From: Pedobacter sp. ASV19
GTDB taxonomy: Bacteria > Bacteroidota > Bacteroidia > Sphingobacteriales > Sphingobacteriaceae
DNA length: 63,546 nt
Direction: 5' to 3'
NCBI RefSeq assembly: GCF_016429005.1
Contig: NZ_JAELTV010000001.1
Location: forward strand, 1-63,546
Shown here: one piece after another, positions 47,010 through 55,037 of the stretch
How positions within the stretch are numbered: position 1 is the stretch's first letter
Layout: the number at the start of each line of letters is the position of its first letter
Position numbers and translations under genes: made by a program
Notes under the pieces: generated by a model
The model's input: the letters and a program-made list of their open reading frames with translations, nothing else
Databases searched by the model: none
What the model was told of the DNA's origin: nothing

Positions 47010-50000
47010 TTAGAATTTAACACTAAGGTTTAAACCAAAGGTCCTGCTTGGTGGAACGCCTCCTAATTCTAAACCTTTTGCTACTGGACTGTAATCAGAT
47101 TCCGGATCTATGTTGTCCGTTTTCTTCATCAGGTAAAATAAATTGCGACCAACCAAACTTAAAGTTGCACCCTGAATAGCATTCTTGAACATTTTTCCGG
47201 GAAAAGTATAACCGAGCATAATCTGGCGGAATTTGATGAAATTTGCATTTTGAACAAATAAGCTGGATACATTATTCGCTACAGCAGTATAATAGGTTGC
47301 CGCGTTTGCACCCAAAGCATCTCTGTTTTCAAGTGTACCTTTATGCAGTCCGAGAACATAGGCGTAATAATCCGTGCCAGAAAAGATCTTGCCACCGAAT
47401 TTACCGTCGATGAGAAAAGAAAAATTGAAGTTCTTATATTTGAATTCATTGTTCCAGCCCGCTACATATTTAGCATAGGCAGAGCCATAAGGTTTTAAGT
47501 CACCCTGAACAGGAGCACCTGTTGCATCTTTAATGATATTTCCGCTTGCATCCCGTTTATAGTCAAATGCCATAACCTGGAATGCAGGTAAACCAACAAT
47601 CAGCTGAGTAAAGCCATTACCCGTTCTGGAAGTTGATCCTGGCAGGCTTTTTTGTCCATCGGCCAAAGCAACGACCATATTGTTATTAATGGATACGTTT
47701 AGAGAGCTTGTCCATTGGAAATGCTCTGATTTAACTGGTATGCCGGAGATCAAAGCTTCGATGCCCCTGTTGCGGAGTTGTCCGATATTTAAGATAGCAC
47801 CCGAATAACCCGAAGCGACAGAAGCAGGAGCACTTACAATTTCATCTTTTGAATTTTTATTATACCAGGTAAAGTCAAGTGTTAAGCGGTCTTTTAAGAA
47901 GCGGAGTTCTGTACCAATCTCAAACTCTGAAGCGATAGAGGCCACCAAGCTGCTATTTGGAACAAGTTGGTTTGCAATAATTCCCAACGGCTTTCCATTA
48001 AGGGTGGCATTGTTGAAATTGTAAGCAAGTTGTGTTTGGTATGGTGTTGTAGCCTGCCCAACCTGGGCAAAACCAGCGCGTAATTTTCCAAAACTTAGCC
48101 AGCCTTTGTCCATTAATTCTGAAAAAACAAATGAGCCGTTAACAGAAGGATATAGTGCATTCAAAGCATTGTCTTTGCCAGGTGTCGCCAGGGTTGAAAA
48201 CCAGTCATTGCGGAGAGACCCATTTAAAAACAAGTAACTTTTGTAACTAAGATCCAAGGTTCCGTAAATAGAAAGAACTTCAAGGTCACTTGGCGTATAG
48301 GTTGGAGTTGATTGATTTTTTGCGTTAGTGATTACATATACATACGGTACTGCAAAAGAAGTTCCGTTTAAAATAAACTGTTCAGATTTGGTCCTTCTAA
48401 AACTTCCCCCTACGTTTGGAGTAATGCTGAAATCGCTAGCTTTAAATGACTTTCCGAAGAGCACATCAGTATTTAAATCGGAAAATTTGGTTGTCGATTC
48501 AGACATGGAGCCATCTAAACGATAAGCAGTCCCGGTAGGTACCACAGAAGTATACCTGTCTGTATAAGCATCTCTTCCTGCCCGGCCCTGGATAAAAGCG
48601 CCATTGTCAAAATTATACCTCAGATTGATAGATGAAAGTATTCTTTCCCTTTTTGTATTATTGACGAATTTTTCGGCAGCGAACCAAGGGTTTGTGGCAA
48701 AGGTATTGCCAGAATAGGCATATTCTGTACCGTTATCATTAACTGCTTTCTTTAAGGTCAATACGTCGACACTGGTTGGAAGCAGGGTTACGTTATAACT
48801 CGAATTACCCGCTCCGTCGCTTAAAAAAGGTCTGTTTTTAGCCTGTTCTAAAATGTAGTTTACTCTGGCGTCAACAGTTAAATGTTTATCAATATTGTAA
48901 TTTCCACTTAAATTAAAAGACTGTCTGTTTAAGCTTGATCCAGGTGTTATTGCTTTGTTACTCAGGTCGCTGGCAGAAAAACGGATAGACCCCCCGTCAA
49001 AGCTCTTGTTCAGGGCGAGGGTATTGGTTGCGGTTCCTCCTGTTCTGAAAAAGTTTTTGATATTATTGGTTTGTGCAGTGTAAGGACGTGAAACACCGTC
49101 AAACTGAACCACGCTGGATCCATCTAATTTGGCACCCCAGCTGGACTGGCCACTTTGAAAAGCATATAGTGTATTAGTTGGCTTTATTCCATTTGCACCC
49201 TGCCCATAAATGTATTGCCAGTCTGTTGGATCAGAAACCTTCTCCATCACATAATTAGAATTAAATTCTATGCTGTTTCCTTTGCCGCTTTTGGTGGTAA
49301 TTAATATAACACCAGCTTTACCACGATAGCCATACAAAGCAGACGCTGCCGCTCCTTTGAGTACAGAAACGGTCTCTATATCATCAGGATTAAGATTCCC
49401 AATGGCGTCCCCAAGATCTGGTGCATTGTCGTACTGATTACCTTTTAAACTATTCGGTTGACTTTCCATTGGAATACCATTCACAACGTACAGCGGCTGG
49501 TTGGTTTGCGATATACTGGATACGCCACGGATCACTACGTTGGTTGATGCACCAACGCCGCCCGCAACAGAATTCACATTCAAGCCGGCCACCTTGCCGA
49601 TCAATGAATTCATTACGTTGTTTTCTCTGGCCTGGGTTAAGGTTTCTCCTTTTACCTCCGTTACAGAATAACCCAAGGCTTTACGTTCTTTTTTTACACC
49701 CAATGCGGTCACTACCACCTCACTCAGTAGTTTGGAGTCCTCGTCCAGCAAGACAGAAATAGATGGTGAAGTAATTGTAACTTCTTTTTTGGTGTAGCCG
49801 ATATAGCTGAAGACCAGGACGTCTCCAAGATTCGCTTCTATGGCAAACTGTCCGTTGCCATTGGTGGTCGTTGCATTTTTGCTTCCTTTAACAGCAATGC
49901 TAACGCCAACAAGAGGCTGCCCTGTGGCGTCCCGGACGCTTCCGCTGATCTTAATGGCGTTGGTACTTCCGCCTGATGAAAGACTTAAAGCAGGCATGCT

Positions 50001-50354
50001 TTCACGGTTTTGCGCTACGCCGATGTAATTTCCAACCAGTTTAAACTCGAGGGAAGTTTTTTCTCTCAACTGGTTGAGTACTTCTGAAAGCTGTTGTTTC
50101 CGGATGTTCAGGGACAAAGAAGGCAAATTGCCCAGTACCTGTTCATCGTATACGAAGGTTACATTGGCTTGTTGTTCTATTCTCTTAAAGACTTGTTTTA
50201 CACTGGCTTTAACAAGTTTAAAGTTCATTTCCTGGGCTTTAGTAGCCTTTGCTGCCAGGATGGTGGTAAAACAGATTTGTATGCCGATAATAATTGTAGA
50301 AATGCGCATGCATTTTCGGAGTATGGGCAATACTTTGCCGTAAAAATTTATCAT
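47010..50354 (-). CDS. SusC/RagA TonB-dependent receptor with STN domain
   Basis: An 1114-residue outer-membrane receptor. ATG at 50354 (MINFYGKVLPILRKC) is preferred to an upstream TTG. After the signal sequence (near KATKAQ) come an STN domain (about 50-115), a carboxypeptidase-like domain (about 130-210), the SusC motif VVTALGVKKERKALGYS, the plug with VSVLKGAAASALYGYRGKAGV, and the barrel ending in FGLNLSVKF. The STN domain couples it to the FecR protein at 50493 and the sigma factor at 51766. With the GH20 gene it makes a glycan-utilisation locus. The leader before the start carries hairpins (see 50409-50457). Confidence 0.96.
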   Translation of the reverse strand: MINFYGKVLPILRKCMRISTIIIGIQICFTTILAAKATKAQEMNFKLVKASVKQVFKRIEQQANVTFVYDEQVLGNLPSLSLNIRKQQLSEVLNQLREKTSLEFKLVGNYIGVAQNRESMPALSLSSGGSTNAIKISGSVRDATGQPLVGVSIAVKGSKNATTTNGNGQFAIEANLGDVLVFSYIGYTKKEVTITSPSISVLLDEDSKLLSEVVVTALGVKKERKALGYSVTEVKGETLTQARENNVMNSLIGKVAGLNVNSVAGGVGASTNVVIRGVSSISQTNQPLYVVNGIPMESQPNSLKGNQYDNAPDLGDAIGNLNPDDIETVSVLKGAAASALYGYRGKAGVILITTKSGKGNSIEFNSNYVMEKVSDPTDWQYIYGQGANGIKPTNTLYAFQSGQSSWGAKLDGSSVVQFDGVSRPYTAQTNNIKNFFRTGGTATNTLALNKSFDGGSIRFSASDLSNKAITPGSSLNRQSFNLSGNYNIDKHLTVDARVNYILEQAKNRPFLSDGAGNSSYNVTLLPTSVDVLTLKKAVNDNGTEYAYSGNTFATNPWFAAEKFVNNTKRERILSSINLRYNFDNGAFIQGRAGRDAYTDRYTSVVPTGTAYRLDGSMSESTTKFSDLNTDVLFGKSFKASDFSITPNVGGSFRRTKSEQFILNGTSFAVPYVYVITNAKNQSTPTYTPSDLEVLSIYGTLDLSYKSYLFLNGSLRNDWFSTLATPGKDNALNALYPSVNGSFVFSELMDKGWLSFGKLRAGFAQVGQATTPYQTQLAYNFNNATLNGKPLGIIANQLVPNSSLVASIASEFEIGTELRFLKDRLTLDFTWYNKNSKDEIVSAPASVASGYSGAILNIGQLRNRGIEALISGIPVKSEHFQWTSSLNVSINNNMVVALADGQKSLPGSTSRTGNGFTQLIVGLPAFQVMAFDYKRDASGNIIKDATGAPVQGDLKPYGSAYAKYVAGWNNEFKYKNFNFSFLIDGKFGGKIFSGTDYYAYVLGLHKGTLENRDALGANAATYYTAVANNVSSLFVQNANFIKFRQIMLGYTFPGKMFKNAIQGATLSLVGRNLFYLMKKTDNIDPESDYSPVAKGLELGGVPPSRTFGLNLSVKF

Positions 50355-50408
50355 ATTTGTTCTAGGTTTAATTCGGTTAAACTGTAGCCTGCTGTCTATG
50401 GGTCTCAA

Positions 50409-50457
50409 GCATATATGCAGAGGCTAAATCATTTCCGGGGACACCCTGTGTTCCCGG
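50409..50457 (-). promoter_or_regulatory. SusC leader hairpin and TTAGCCTCTG motif
   Basis: CCGGGGACAC (50435-50444) pairs with GTGTTCCCGG (50448-50457) with one mismatch. On the minus strand the hairpin is followed by TTAGCCTCTG (plus 50419-50428) and the perfect palindrome GCATATATGC (50409-50418). TTAGCCTCTG is also in the hairpin leader of the SusC gene at 16804. Confidence 0.45.
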
Positions 50458-50492
50458 TTCTTTCCTTTTCTTAGCTGCTAAGTAAGGTTCAT

Positions 50493-51458
50493 CTATTTAA
50501 TTACGGTTATGCTGTCATTGGCCATTTGATATTTAAAATGTTTGGTGAAACTTAAGATCTGCATCACCGTATCCAGGTGCTGATTGCTCAGGGTAATGGA
50601 AATGCGTTCATTAAGCAGGTTTTTATTGTCGACTGATATTTTGGTATTGTATTTTTTCTCAAGTACATGGAATACATTGCCCAGGTTTTCCTGCTCAAAA
50701 ACCAGCTGGCTTTTGCACCAGGCGTTTACTGCAATTTCCTGTGTAGGTATTTTGATGATCTGGTGATTTAATTTACTCAGCACAAGTTCCTGTTTCGGCG
50801 TCAGCATAATGGCCGGCTTTTTAACTTCATTTTTAAGGGTGATGCCCACTTTACCTGTCACAACGTTCACTTTGGTGGTGCCTTCTTTCTGATAGGCCCT
50901 GACATCAAAAGAGGTGCCCAGCACGGTTACATTTAAACTTTGTGTTTTTACGATGAAGGGATGTTTGTCGCGGTGTTTGATCTCAAAATAAGCGCGGCCC
51001 TCAACAAGTTCAACCGTACGGGTTTTTTGATCGAAGGTTTTAGGGTATTTGAATATCGAGCCTGCATTCAGCCAGACTTTGGAACTGTCGGGCAGTATAA
51101 TCTCTATAATTTTTTTATCCGGAACGCTGACCAGTTTGGGTGTTTCGTTTTTGGCAGCAAACTGCCAGGTGAAGATTCCGATCAGGAGCAGGGCAGCTGC
51201 GGAAGCTGACCAGGTTACCAGGCGTTTCCAGGAAGAGGTTTTTTGGGCTTGCGGGGTTTTATTGTTGATTTGCTGTTGCAGGGTATTTAACATCCTTAGC
51301 CTGATTTGATCTTCAGTTTCTGGTGTTTTGGTGTTTACGTGTTCTACCCAGCCGTCGTTAGTGGTGTCATACCATTGGTTAAGTAAGCGCTTTTCCTCTT
51401 CGGTTGCTGTTCCTTCTAAATACTTTTGGGCTAAAAGTTTCAGTTCTTGTTTGTTCAT
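50493..51458 (-). CDS. FecR-family anti-sigma factor
   Basis: A 321-residue inner-membrane protein. The cytoplasmic N-terminus (YLEGTATEEEKRLLNQWYD) is followed by a membrane helix (WSASAAALLLIGIFTWQF), then the FecR domain with LPDSSKVWLNAGSIFKYP, VELVEGRAYFEIKHRD, HPFIVKTQ and VTVLGTSFDVRAY, and a C-terminal DUF4974-like domain (LVFEQENLGNVFHVLEKKY). It lies between the sigma gene at 51766 and the SusC at 47010 and should relay the SusC STN signal. The distance to the sigma gene is unusually large (307 bp) because a hairpin element lies in between. Confidence 0.94.
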   Translation of the reverse strand: MNKQELKLLAQKYLEGTATEEEKRLLNQWYDTTNDGWVEHVNTKTPETEDQIRLRMLNTLQQQINNKTPQAQKTSSWKRLVTWSASAAALLLIGIFTWQFAAKNETPKLVSVPDKKIIEIILPDSSKVWLNAGSIFKYPKTFDQKTRTVELVEGRAYFEIKHRDKHPFIVKTQSLNVTVLGTSFDVRAYQKEGTTKVNVVTGKVGITLKNEVKKPAIMLTPKQELVLSKLNHQIIKIPTQEIAVNAWCKSQLVFEQENLGNVFHVLEKKYNTKISVDNKNLLNERISITLSNQHLDTVMQILSFTKHFKYQMANDSITVIK

Positions 51459-51536
51459 CGTTTATTTAACCTGGTTTAATAGGATAGAGTCTGATGGAGG
51501 ATAAACACCCTTAGTGCAAAATGAAATTTATTTTAA

Positions 51537-51633
51537 AACAATGAATATTAACTCTTCGAGGACTGGACTCCTTGCCTCGCTGCGCTCTTGTGGCAAGGCG
51601 CCCTGAGGTCCTCTCTGAGTAATATTCATTGTT
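51537..51633. repeat. 97-bp imperfect palindrome, MITE- or REP-like element
   Basis: A perfect 14-bp inverted repeat (AACAATGAATATTA at 51537-51550, TAATATTCATTGTT at 51620-51633) encloses inner arms GAGGAC (51558-51563) / GTCCTC (51608-51613) and CCTTGCC (51570-51576) / GGCAAGG (51592-51598). The interior is GC-rich in an AT-rich flank. It sits in the 307-bp gap 51459-51765 between FecR and sigma genes. No target-site duplication is obvious. Nothing else was found in this gap. Confidence 0.6.
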
Positions 51634-51765
51634 CTGGGCGTATAAAGCAGGGAGGTGGGTCCGGTTGGGCGTAGAAAGAATGGGTTATGGGTTAGCAGGT
51701 ATTGTGTTTAGTTGCATAGTTTGTCATCAATGCAGTTTGTTTAGTCGTTCAGTTTGTTTGCGGGC

Positions 51766-52353
51766 TTACTTTCTGAGGAAAAGGAGGGAGATGAGGAAGT
51801 AGGTGAAGTGGGTAACGTCGCCGAAGTTGGCTCTGATGACCCGCAGGGCTTTGGTAAGGTGGGCTTCTGCGGTTTTTTGGGAGATGTTTAATTGCTCGGC
51901 AACTTCCTGGAGGGATTGATCATGGATCTTGTTGTACTGGAAGACCAGGCGGCATTTTTCGGGAAGTTTATTGGAGAGTTTGGTGATGATTTCCAGCAGG
52001 ATTTTGTTATCCAGGTCTATTTCATCTGCTACTTCGGCGTTCAGGATGCCCTCTGAGTTTTCTTGTTTGTTGAATTTTTTCTCCTTGGCCAGGTGCCGGA
52101 ATACGGCGTAGCGTGTCATAGCGGCGAGATACTGATGGAGATTTTGGATGTGAAGGCTGTTTCTCTTCTTCCAGATGATGAGAAAGACTTCCTGGACGAT
52201 TTCCTCAGCGGCATCGGTATCTTTCAATAGTTTGTGGGAAATGTAGTAGAGTTTGTCCCAGTAACGGTTGTAAATTTCGGTAAAAGCAAGCTCATCCTCG
52301 GTTTGGAGGAGGTAAATTAATTCCTCATCTATTTTTGAGTGGTAAGCGTTCAC
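51766..52353 (-). CDS. ECF-family RNA polymerase sigma factor
   Basis: A 195-residue ECF sigma factor with region 2 (AAEEIVQEVFLIIWKKR) and the region 4 helix-turn-helix (QSLQEVAEQLNISQKTAEAHLTKAL). The C-terminus THFTYFLISLLFLRK is hydrophobic, as in other Bacteroidota ECF factors of the FecR-linked type. It heads the minus-strand order sigma, FecR, SusC, SusD and should activate the receptor genes when the substrate is sensed. Confidence 0.94.
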   Translation of the reverse strand: MNAYHSKIDEELIYLLQTEDELAFTEIYNRYWDKLYYISHKLLKDTDAAEEIVQEVFLIIWKKRNSLHIQNLHQYLAAMTRYAVFRHLAKEKKFNKQENSEGILNAEVADEIDLDNKILLEIITKLSNKLPEKCRLVFQYNKIHDQSLQEVAEQLNISQKTAEAHLTKALRVIRANFGDVTHFTYFLISLLFLRK

Positions 52354-52449
52354 AATTGGTTAGATATTTAAAACGAATTTAATATAAAATTAATCAAGTT
52401 GGTAGTGTAATGGATTAATTTTTATGTGATTAGGAAGTTGGAAATAGAA

Positions 52450-52472
52450 AAAGCCTGCTTTTGGCAGGCTTT
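52450..52472 (-). terminator. Terminator of the small gene at 52524
   Basis: AAAGCCTGC (52450-52458) and GCAGGCTTT (52464-52472) form a 9-bp stem with a 5-nt loop. On the minus strand the stem is followed by T residues, and it lies 52 bp after the stop of the 52524-52871 gene. Confidence 0.8.
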
Positions 52473-52523
52473 AAGCTTATTTTGTGCTTAATCGTTATGT
52501 TTTACAGAAGCTTGTTCGTTTTT

Positions 52524-52871
52524 TTAGCTAAACAGTTCCTGCATATCGCGGTCGGCGGTTGGGATTTTCTTAAGAAAATCGTCAAAACCTACATTTTCCT
52601 GGGAGCTGTACATGCCGTAAGCATCCATAATATAGCCGATCTGTCCGTCTTTATCCTCCAAAAGATACAGTACAGAGTTATCTGCCGGATCTGAATCTCC
52701 TTCAAAACGGTAGGTTTTAATAATGGTCAGATCTTCGGGGTTATAGATCTTGTTCACGCCAACACCCTGCATTTTGCCGTGGTCGGTCATTTTTATCTCG
52801 TTGTCAAGGCCTTTCTGTCTCAGTTTCTCTAAGATTTGGCTTAATGTGTTCATTTCTACTGGCTGTTCCAT
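52524..52871 (-). CDS. Conserved small protein of unknown function
   Basis: A 115-residue cytoplasmic protein with no membrane segment. The start is taken at ATG 52871; ATG 52853 (MNTLSQIL) is equally possible, and the TTG further upstream less so. The segment TYRFEGDSDPADNSVLYLLE recalls a family of roughly 100-residue Bacteroidota proteins that databases often label phosphoribosylpyrophosphate synthetase, although at this length it cannot be that enzyme. The gene is divergent from the mini-exbD at 52974. The function is unknown. Confidence 0.75.
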   Translation of the reverse strand: MEQPVEMNTLSQILEKLRQKGLDNEIKMTDHGKMQGVGVNKIYNPEDLTIIKTYRFEGDSDPADNSVLYLLEDKDGQIGYIMDAYGMYSSQENVGFDDFLKKIPTADRDMQELFS

Positions 52872-52973
52872 AATAGGTCGAATTATCTGATGATAAAACA
52901 AGCGCGATTAAAAATGGTTTGACCTTATGCATTTTAATCCAGGAATGCATCCTGTTTAAAAAGAAGAAAGCTT

Positions 52974-53279
52974 ATGGCAACACTTAACCTTCCCCAAAAC
53001 GGCAAGGCCAAATATGGGAGAACGCGCAAATCCGTACCTGCTGTTGATCTTACTGCAATGGTAGATCTGGCGTTTTTGCTGATTACCTTTTTTATGCTGA
53101 CTACCTCTTTGTCTAAATTTATGATTGTAATTATCAAACCTACTGCAAAATCCAGCTATAAAAATCTGGTAGATGCCCTGGATGCGATGAAGATTTCCGG
53201 CGTAGCCTCTTATGCCATTGATGATGAGCATTTCTTTAAAACTGGAACAGATTATATGAAAAGAAGTGCTTTACTCTAA
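52974..53279 (+). CDS. Miniature ExbD/TolR-like protein with in-frame internal deletion
   Basis: A 101-residue protein. Residues 1-48 reproduce an ExbD N-terminus, with the membrane helix and its key aspartate (VDLTAMVDLAFLLITFFMLTTSLSK), almost identical to the full ExbD at 59859. Directly after K48 the sequence continues as IVIIKPTAKSSYKNLVDALD, matching residues about 132-183 of that ExbD. About 80 periplasmic residues are therefore missing in frame. It has an AG-rich sequence before the ATG, and an inverted repeat (ATGCATT at 52927, AATGCAT at 52944) in the divergent promoter region. No ExbB gene adjoins it. It may be a decaying paralogue or a working small variant. Confidence 0.75.
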   Translation: MATLNLPQNGKAKYGRTRKSVPAVDLTAMVDLAFLLITFFMLTTSLSKFMIVIIKPTAKSSYKNLVDALDAMKISGVASYAIDDEHFFKTGTDYMKRSALL

Positions 53280-53393
53280 AATTAAGTATATACTGAATAT
53301 ACTAGGGTAATAACCTGAACGGGGCTTGTATGCTATGAATGCACAATAAAAATACATCTATTCTGTATTAAATCCGCCTTTTATGGTAAAAAC

Positions 53394-53431
53394 GCGGATT
53401 AGATGCGGACTATATGCGGAGTATATGCGGA
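53394..53431. repeat. Four GCGGA direct repeats at 11-bp spacing
   Basis: GCGGA occurs at 53394, 53405, 53416 and 53427, exactly 11 bp apart; the last three copies extend to ATGCGGA. An inverted copy (AATCCGC at about 53370) pairs with the first GCGGATT. The array lies in the gene-free stretch 53280-53510 between the mini-exbD and metK ends. Regular one-turn spacing suggests a protein-binding array. Confidence 0.6.
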
Positions 53432-53510
53432 TTCATCTGCCACTTGCCTCCTTTTTGTCTTATACATTCTTCCACTTGATGCCTGGTCCAGATTGGGTTT
53501 GTTTAAACGG

Positions 53511-53537
53511 AAAAAGGAGGCCATTGGCCTCCTTTTT
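53511..53537 (-). terminator. metK terminator
   Basis: AAAAAGGAGGCC (53511-53522) and GGCCTCCTTTTT (53526-53537) form a 12-bp stem with a 3-nt loop, with T runs on both strands. It lies 20 bp past the metK stop and could also stop plus-strand transcription. Confidence 0.9.
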
Positions 53538-53556
53538 CCATAGAATGTTTTTTTAA

Positions 53557-54807
53557 TTATAAGGAAAATGCAGATTTTACCTGATCTACATAATCTAATT
53601 TTTCCCAGGTGAACAGTTCTACTGTAACTACTTTTTCTTCTCCGTTAGGGGTTCTGAAAGTTTTGGTTACCGTTTCCGGCGTACGACCCATATGGCCATA
53701 GGCAGCAGTTTCGCTGTAAATAGGGTTTCTTAATTTCAGACGTTGTTCAATGAAGTAAGGACGCATGTCAAAGATGCTTTCAACGATCTTTGCAATTTCT
53801 CCGTCTGTTTTATTCACTTTTCCTGTGCCATAAGTATTGATATAGATTCCCATTGGTTTAGCTACACCAATTGCATAACTTACCTGAACAAGGATTTCAT
53901 CTGCAACACCGGCAGCCACTAAATTCTTTGCAATATGACGGGTCGCATAAGCAGCACTTCTGTCTACTTTACTGGGATCTTTACCAGAAAACGCGCCACC
54001 ACCGTGTGCGCCTTTACCACCGTAGGTGTCTACAATGATCTTACGGCCGGTTAGTCCGGTATCGCCGTGAGGCCCACCAATAACAAATTTACCGGTCGGG
54101 TTGATGTGGTACTCAATTTTGTCATTAAAGAAATGTGCATATTGAGGGTATTTTGCAATGATTCTTGGAATGAGGATGTCTACCAGGTCTTTTTTGATTT
54201 TGGCCAGCATAGCGCTTTCCTCGTCAAAATCATCGTGTTGTGTAGAGATGACGATGGCATCGATGCGAACAGGTTTATTGTTGTCATCATATTCAAGGGT
54301 TACCTGCGATTTTGCATCCGGACGCAGATAGGTGATCTCTTTGTTCTCTCTTCTTAAAATAGCCAGTTCCTGCAAAAGCGTATGCGACAAGTCCAATGCC
54401 AATGGCATATAGTTCTCGGTTTCCACAGTGGCATAACCAAACATCATTCCCTGATCTCCGGCACCCTGGTCTTCTTTATTGGAACGGTCTACACCTTGAT
54501 TGATGTCCTGGCTTTGCTCATGGATTGCAGAAAGAATTCCGCAGGAGTTTGCCTCAAACATGTACTCGCTTTTGGTATAGCCAATTTTTTTAATCACATC
54601 ACGTGCAATCTGCTGAACATCCAGATAGGTTTTTGATTTCACCTCTCCGGCCAGGATGACCTGTCCAGTAGTAACCAAAGTTTCGCAAGCTACTTTTGAG
54701 TCGGCATCAAATGCTAGAAAGTTATCAATTAAGGCGTCTGAGATTTGATCTGCTACTTTATCCGGGTGGCCTTCAGAAACAGATTCTGATGTAAATAAAT
54801 ATGACAT
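53557..54807 (-). CDS. metK: S-adenosylmethionine synthetase
   Basis: A 416-residue cytoplasmic enzyme that makes S-adenosylmethionine from methionine and ATP. Family motifs are intact: [17 protein letters not shown] at the N-terminus, [12 protein letters not shown] (the ATP-binding hexapeptide region), [21 protein letters not shown] and [19 protein letters not shown] (phosphate-binding loop). The start ATG at 54807 gives the standard N-terminus [10 protein letters not shown] leader of about 150 nt with a SAM-II-like riboswitch and a canonical promoter precedes it, so the product probably represses its own gene. Confidence 0.98.
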   Translation of the reverse strand: MSYLFTSESVSEGHPDKVADQISDALIDNFLAFDADSKVACETLVTTGQVILAGEVKSKTYLDVQQIARDVIKKIGYTKSEYMFEANSCGILSAIHEQSQDINQGVDRSNKEDQGAGDQGMMFGYATVETENYMPLALDLSHTLLQELAILRRENKEITYLRPDAKSQVTLEYDDNNKPVRIDAIVISTQHDDFDEESAMLAKIKKDLVDILIPRIIAKYPQYAHFFNDKIEYHINPTGKFVIGGPHGDTGLTGRKIIVDTYGGKGAHGGGAFSGKDPSKVDRSAAYATRHIAKNLVAAGVADEILVQVSYAIGVAKPMGIYINTYGTGKVNKTDGEIAKIVESIFDMRPYFIEQRLKLRNPIYSETAAYGHMGRTPETVTKTFRTPNGEEKVVTVELFTWEKLDYVDQVKSAFSL

Positions 54808-54890
54808 TTTAAATAATTAATTTATATACTGAATAATTACGTAAAATGGAAGATGATCCTGTAAAACAGGCAGTAAAAGGAAGTGTATGA

Positions 54891-54960
54891 TGGTTAGCAC
54901 TTTTTTTTACGTGGTTGCAATCCCGCTATTTTTACATAGCATCGCAAATCAGTCCACTTT
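54891..54960 (-). promoter_or_regulatory. SAM-II-like riboswitch in the metK leader
   Basis: Read on the minus strand, GTGG (plus 54954-54957) pairs with CCAC (plus 54911-54914). Between them are CTGATTT and ATTGCAA, and after the stem an A-rich linker leads to GCTAA (plus 54894-54898). The order stem, UGAUUU, AUUGCAA, stem, A-rich, GCUAA is the conserved core of SAM-II (metA-type) aptamers known from Alphaproteobacteria and Bacteroidota. The loop holds an extra hairpin (GCTA/TAGC), allowed in the family. The promoter at 54968 would start transcription right at the aptamer. I did not resolve the pseudoknot partner. Confidence 0.65.
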
Positions 54961-54967
54961 AATGACG

Positions 54968-54998
54968 CAAAATTACTATATATATTTAAATAGTCAAA
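54968..54998 (-). promoter_or_regulatory. metK promoter
   Basis: On the minus strand TTTG (plus CAAA at 54995-54998) precedes TAATTTTG (plus 54968-54975) by 19 nt, matching the Bacteroidota promoter pattern. The predicted start near 54961 leaves a leader of about 150 nt that contains the riboswitch. Confidence 0.55.
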
Positions 54999-55037
54999 AA
55001 ATATCGATTATTTTGTAGAATCATTAATACAGGACTT

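Noticed and set aside
51537-51633. Insertion sequence
   Set aside because: It is under 100 bp, has no transposase gene and no clear target duplication; at most a non-autonomous element.
53394-53431. CRISPR array
   Set aside because: Repeats are only 5-7 bp with 4-6 bp between them; there are no spacers or cas genes.
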